A stretch of 64,000 nucleotides of DNA from a virus. A program made the translations under genes and the position numbers. Below the pieces are notes generated by a model. The model worked only from the letters and a program-made list of their open reading frames with translations. It made no database searches and was not told where the DNA came from. This document shows positions 63,038-64,000 of the stretch, in pieces (position 1 is the first letter of the stretch; each line of letters begins with the position of its first letter). Location: the IMG/VR virus record IMGVR_UViG_3300043395_003277, positions 1 to 64,000 of that record. One strand, 5' to 3'.

Positions 63038-64000
63038 TTATGCAAGTCTTGTAAGTTGCATGGTAGAACCAATTTGAAGAGTTATCGCCGAAGCGTTTAT
63101 TTCACTGGCAAATCGAATTTGGAAGTTACCCGCATTAGCGCCATTCTTAATGATGCCGCTAATGCGTGCAGTGTGGTTACTGTTGATAAGCGACACACCA
63201 GTGCCAAGAACGTTGCCTGTTGTGGTTGATCCAGCACTCGGAAACGTCGTGCGAAGCGCTGAAGCGACAGCAGTAGACGCAATTGGTACCACAACCTCAA
63301 CCATTGGAATGCAGTTAGTAGGCGATGTAAATCCTAAGTTCAAACCAGTTGTAGTTGCAGCGCTTTGGAATGTGACAAAACAATCCACTTGATACGTAGC
63401 GTTCGCAGCCAAAGAAACAACTAATTGAGTTACGTCAGCAAGTGCTGTAGAAGTGCTTTGCTGAGTTGAAGTTAAGCTGACTATCTGTGCAGAGGCGGCA
63501 GTTGGAGCAGCCCACGTTCCATCTGCTCGCAGGAAGTTTGAAGTGCCGCCACCTGATAATGGAGCCAATCCATTTAAAGTGGCGGTAAAAGTATTAAGTA
63601 ATGCAGTTGCCTCTGTTGCCGTTAAATCTTCAGGCGCTCCAGTGCCTGCTGTTTTTCTTCCTTTGAAAGTTGCAGTAGCAACTTGAGATAACATCGTATT
63701 AGTAACTGTTGCGGAATCTCCTGTAGTTACAACAGTGCCGGTTGTATCTGGAATTGTTAACGTCCTGTCAGCACTTAAGATGCCAGGCTTCAAGGTTGCC
63801 TCAAAAGAACTTGTGCCACCAGCACGGCCGGCAAGAACAATACCATCTTGCGTGGCAGTATTAGATACACGCACGGATCCAATAATATCCAGTGCATACG
63901 TTGTTGATGGGCTTGCGCCAATACCAACTTGACCAGTAGATAAAACCCAGAGCCTGTTGGTATTGTTGGTGCCAATACGAAAATCGTCAGCGCCGAGTGT
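63038..64000 (-). CDS. Partial tail-fibre or receptor-binding protein
   Basis: The frame is open to the right edge (TLGADDFRIGTNNTNRLWVL at the edge), so the 5' part is missing; at least 320 residues are visible. RVSNTATQDGIVLAGRAGGT, LSADRTLTIPDTTGTV, LNGLAPLSGGGTSNFLRADG and TWAAP are fibre repeats seen at the ends of phage tail fibres; a beta-rich C-terminal head follows. It probably binds a receptor. Confidence 0.7.
   Translation of the reverse strand, partial: TLGADDFRIGTNNTNRLWVLSTGQVGIGASPSTTYALDIIGSVRVSNTATQDGIVLAGRAGGTSSFEATLKPGILSADRTLTIPDTTGTVVTTGDSATVTNTMLSQVATATFKGRKTAGTGAPEDLTATEATALLNTFTATLNGLAPLSGGGTSNFLRADGTWAAPTAASAQIVSLTSTQQSTSTALADVTQLVVSLAANATYQVDCFVTFQSAATTTGLNLGFTSPTNCIPMVEVVVPIASTAVASALRTTFPSAGSTTTGNVLGTGVSLINSNHTARISGIIKNGANAGNFQIRFASEINASAITLQIGSTMQLTRLA

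Noticed and set aside
1-64000. CRISPR array, insertion sequence, psbA/psbD or rRNA genes
   Set aside because: No regularly spaced repeats, transposase motifs, photosystem reaction-centre genes or rRNA sequence were seen.

Overview
The window reads as part of the genome of a tailed double-stranded DNA phage of cyanobacteria, most likely a virulent phage of a freshwater or brackish picocyanobacterium. Evidence for this host is a high-light-inducible (Hli) type chlorophyll-binding protein, an S-adenosylmethionine decarboxylase, an NblA-like protein, a DUF4278-like protein and many small proteins of types I know from cyanophages. Phage replication genes, lysis enzymes and long repetitive tail fibres confirm that it is a phage. 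I see no ribosomal RNA, no CRISPR array, no insertion sequence and no complete integrase. Terminase, portal and major capsid genes are not recognisable here and presumably lie outside the window.

Layout. Positions 1-4228 (minus) hold six weakly recognisable, probably virion-associated genes. Positions 4340-28931 (almost all plus) are a dense early and replication region: many tiny genes, two SSB-like proteins, a PcfJ-like protein flanked by HNH-AP2 nucleases, a tRNA with anticodon UAA, ThyX, a Gp88-like protein, a family A DNA polymerase with proofreading domain and a Gp157-like protein. Positions 28924-34375 hold structural genes, a lectin-like tail protein invaded by an HNH gene, and a Dps-like protein. 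Positions 34389-37135 (minus) hold tandem tRNA-Thr and tRNA-Pro, an HNH gene running into the tRNA, structured non-coding RNA, a methyltransferase and an Hli operon. Positions 37189-42779 (plus) hold a RecB-like nuclease, a primase-helicase, SpeD and a glycosyltransferase. Positions 42803-43086 are a terminator followed by a dense array of inverted repeats. From 43141 onward there are HNH genes, small conserved genes, a two-domain endolysin, large repetitive tail fibres, a Dam-like protein, dCTP deaminase, an NblA-like protein, a T4-type lysozyme, a 940-residue virion protein, a packaging-type HNH, an excisionase-like HTH gene beside an integrase remnant, a glycosyltransferase-methyltransferase fusion and a partial fibre gene.

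How it works together. ThyX and Dcd feed nucleotide synthesis; polymerase, SSBs, primase-helicase and RecB-like nuclease replicate and process DNA; Hli, SpeD and the NblA-like protein act on host photosynthesis and polyamine physiology; GH73/M15 and GH24 enzymes lyse the cell; glycosyltransferases and methyltransferases probably modify surfaces or virion components.

The most unusual feature is the RNA architecture of the early region. Gene after gene is separated by a module made of a stop codon, an RNA hairpin, an unstructured leader rich in CAACTCAACTCAA without a Shine-Dalgarno sequence, and the ATG. Two hairpin families recur. Seven copies have a short stem followed by TTAAAC (usually TTAAACTG), with compensatory base changes. 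Four copies have a bistable TCCTG / CAGGA / TCCTG design around unrelated inner hairpins. A second theme is HNH invasion: about ten HNH-family genes, several with C-termini encoded by the neighbouring tRNA, by antisense of a neighbouring gene, or by a copy of the target gene's 3' end.
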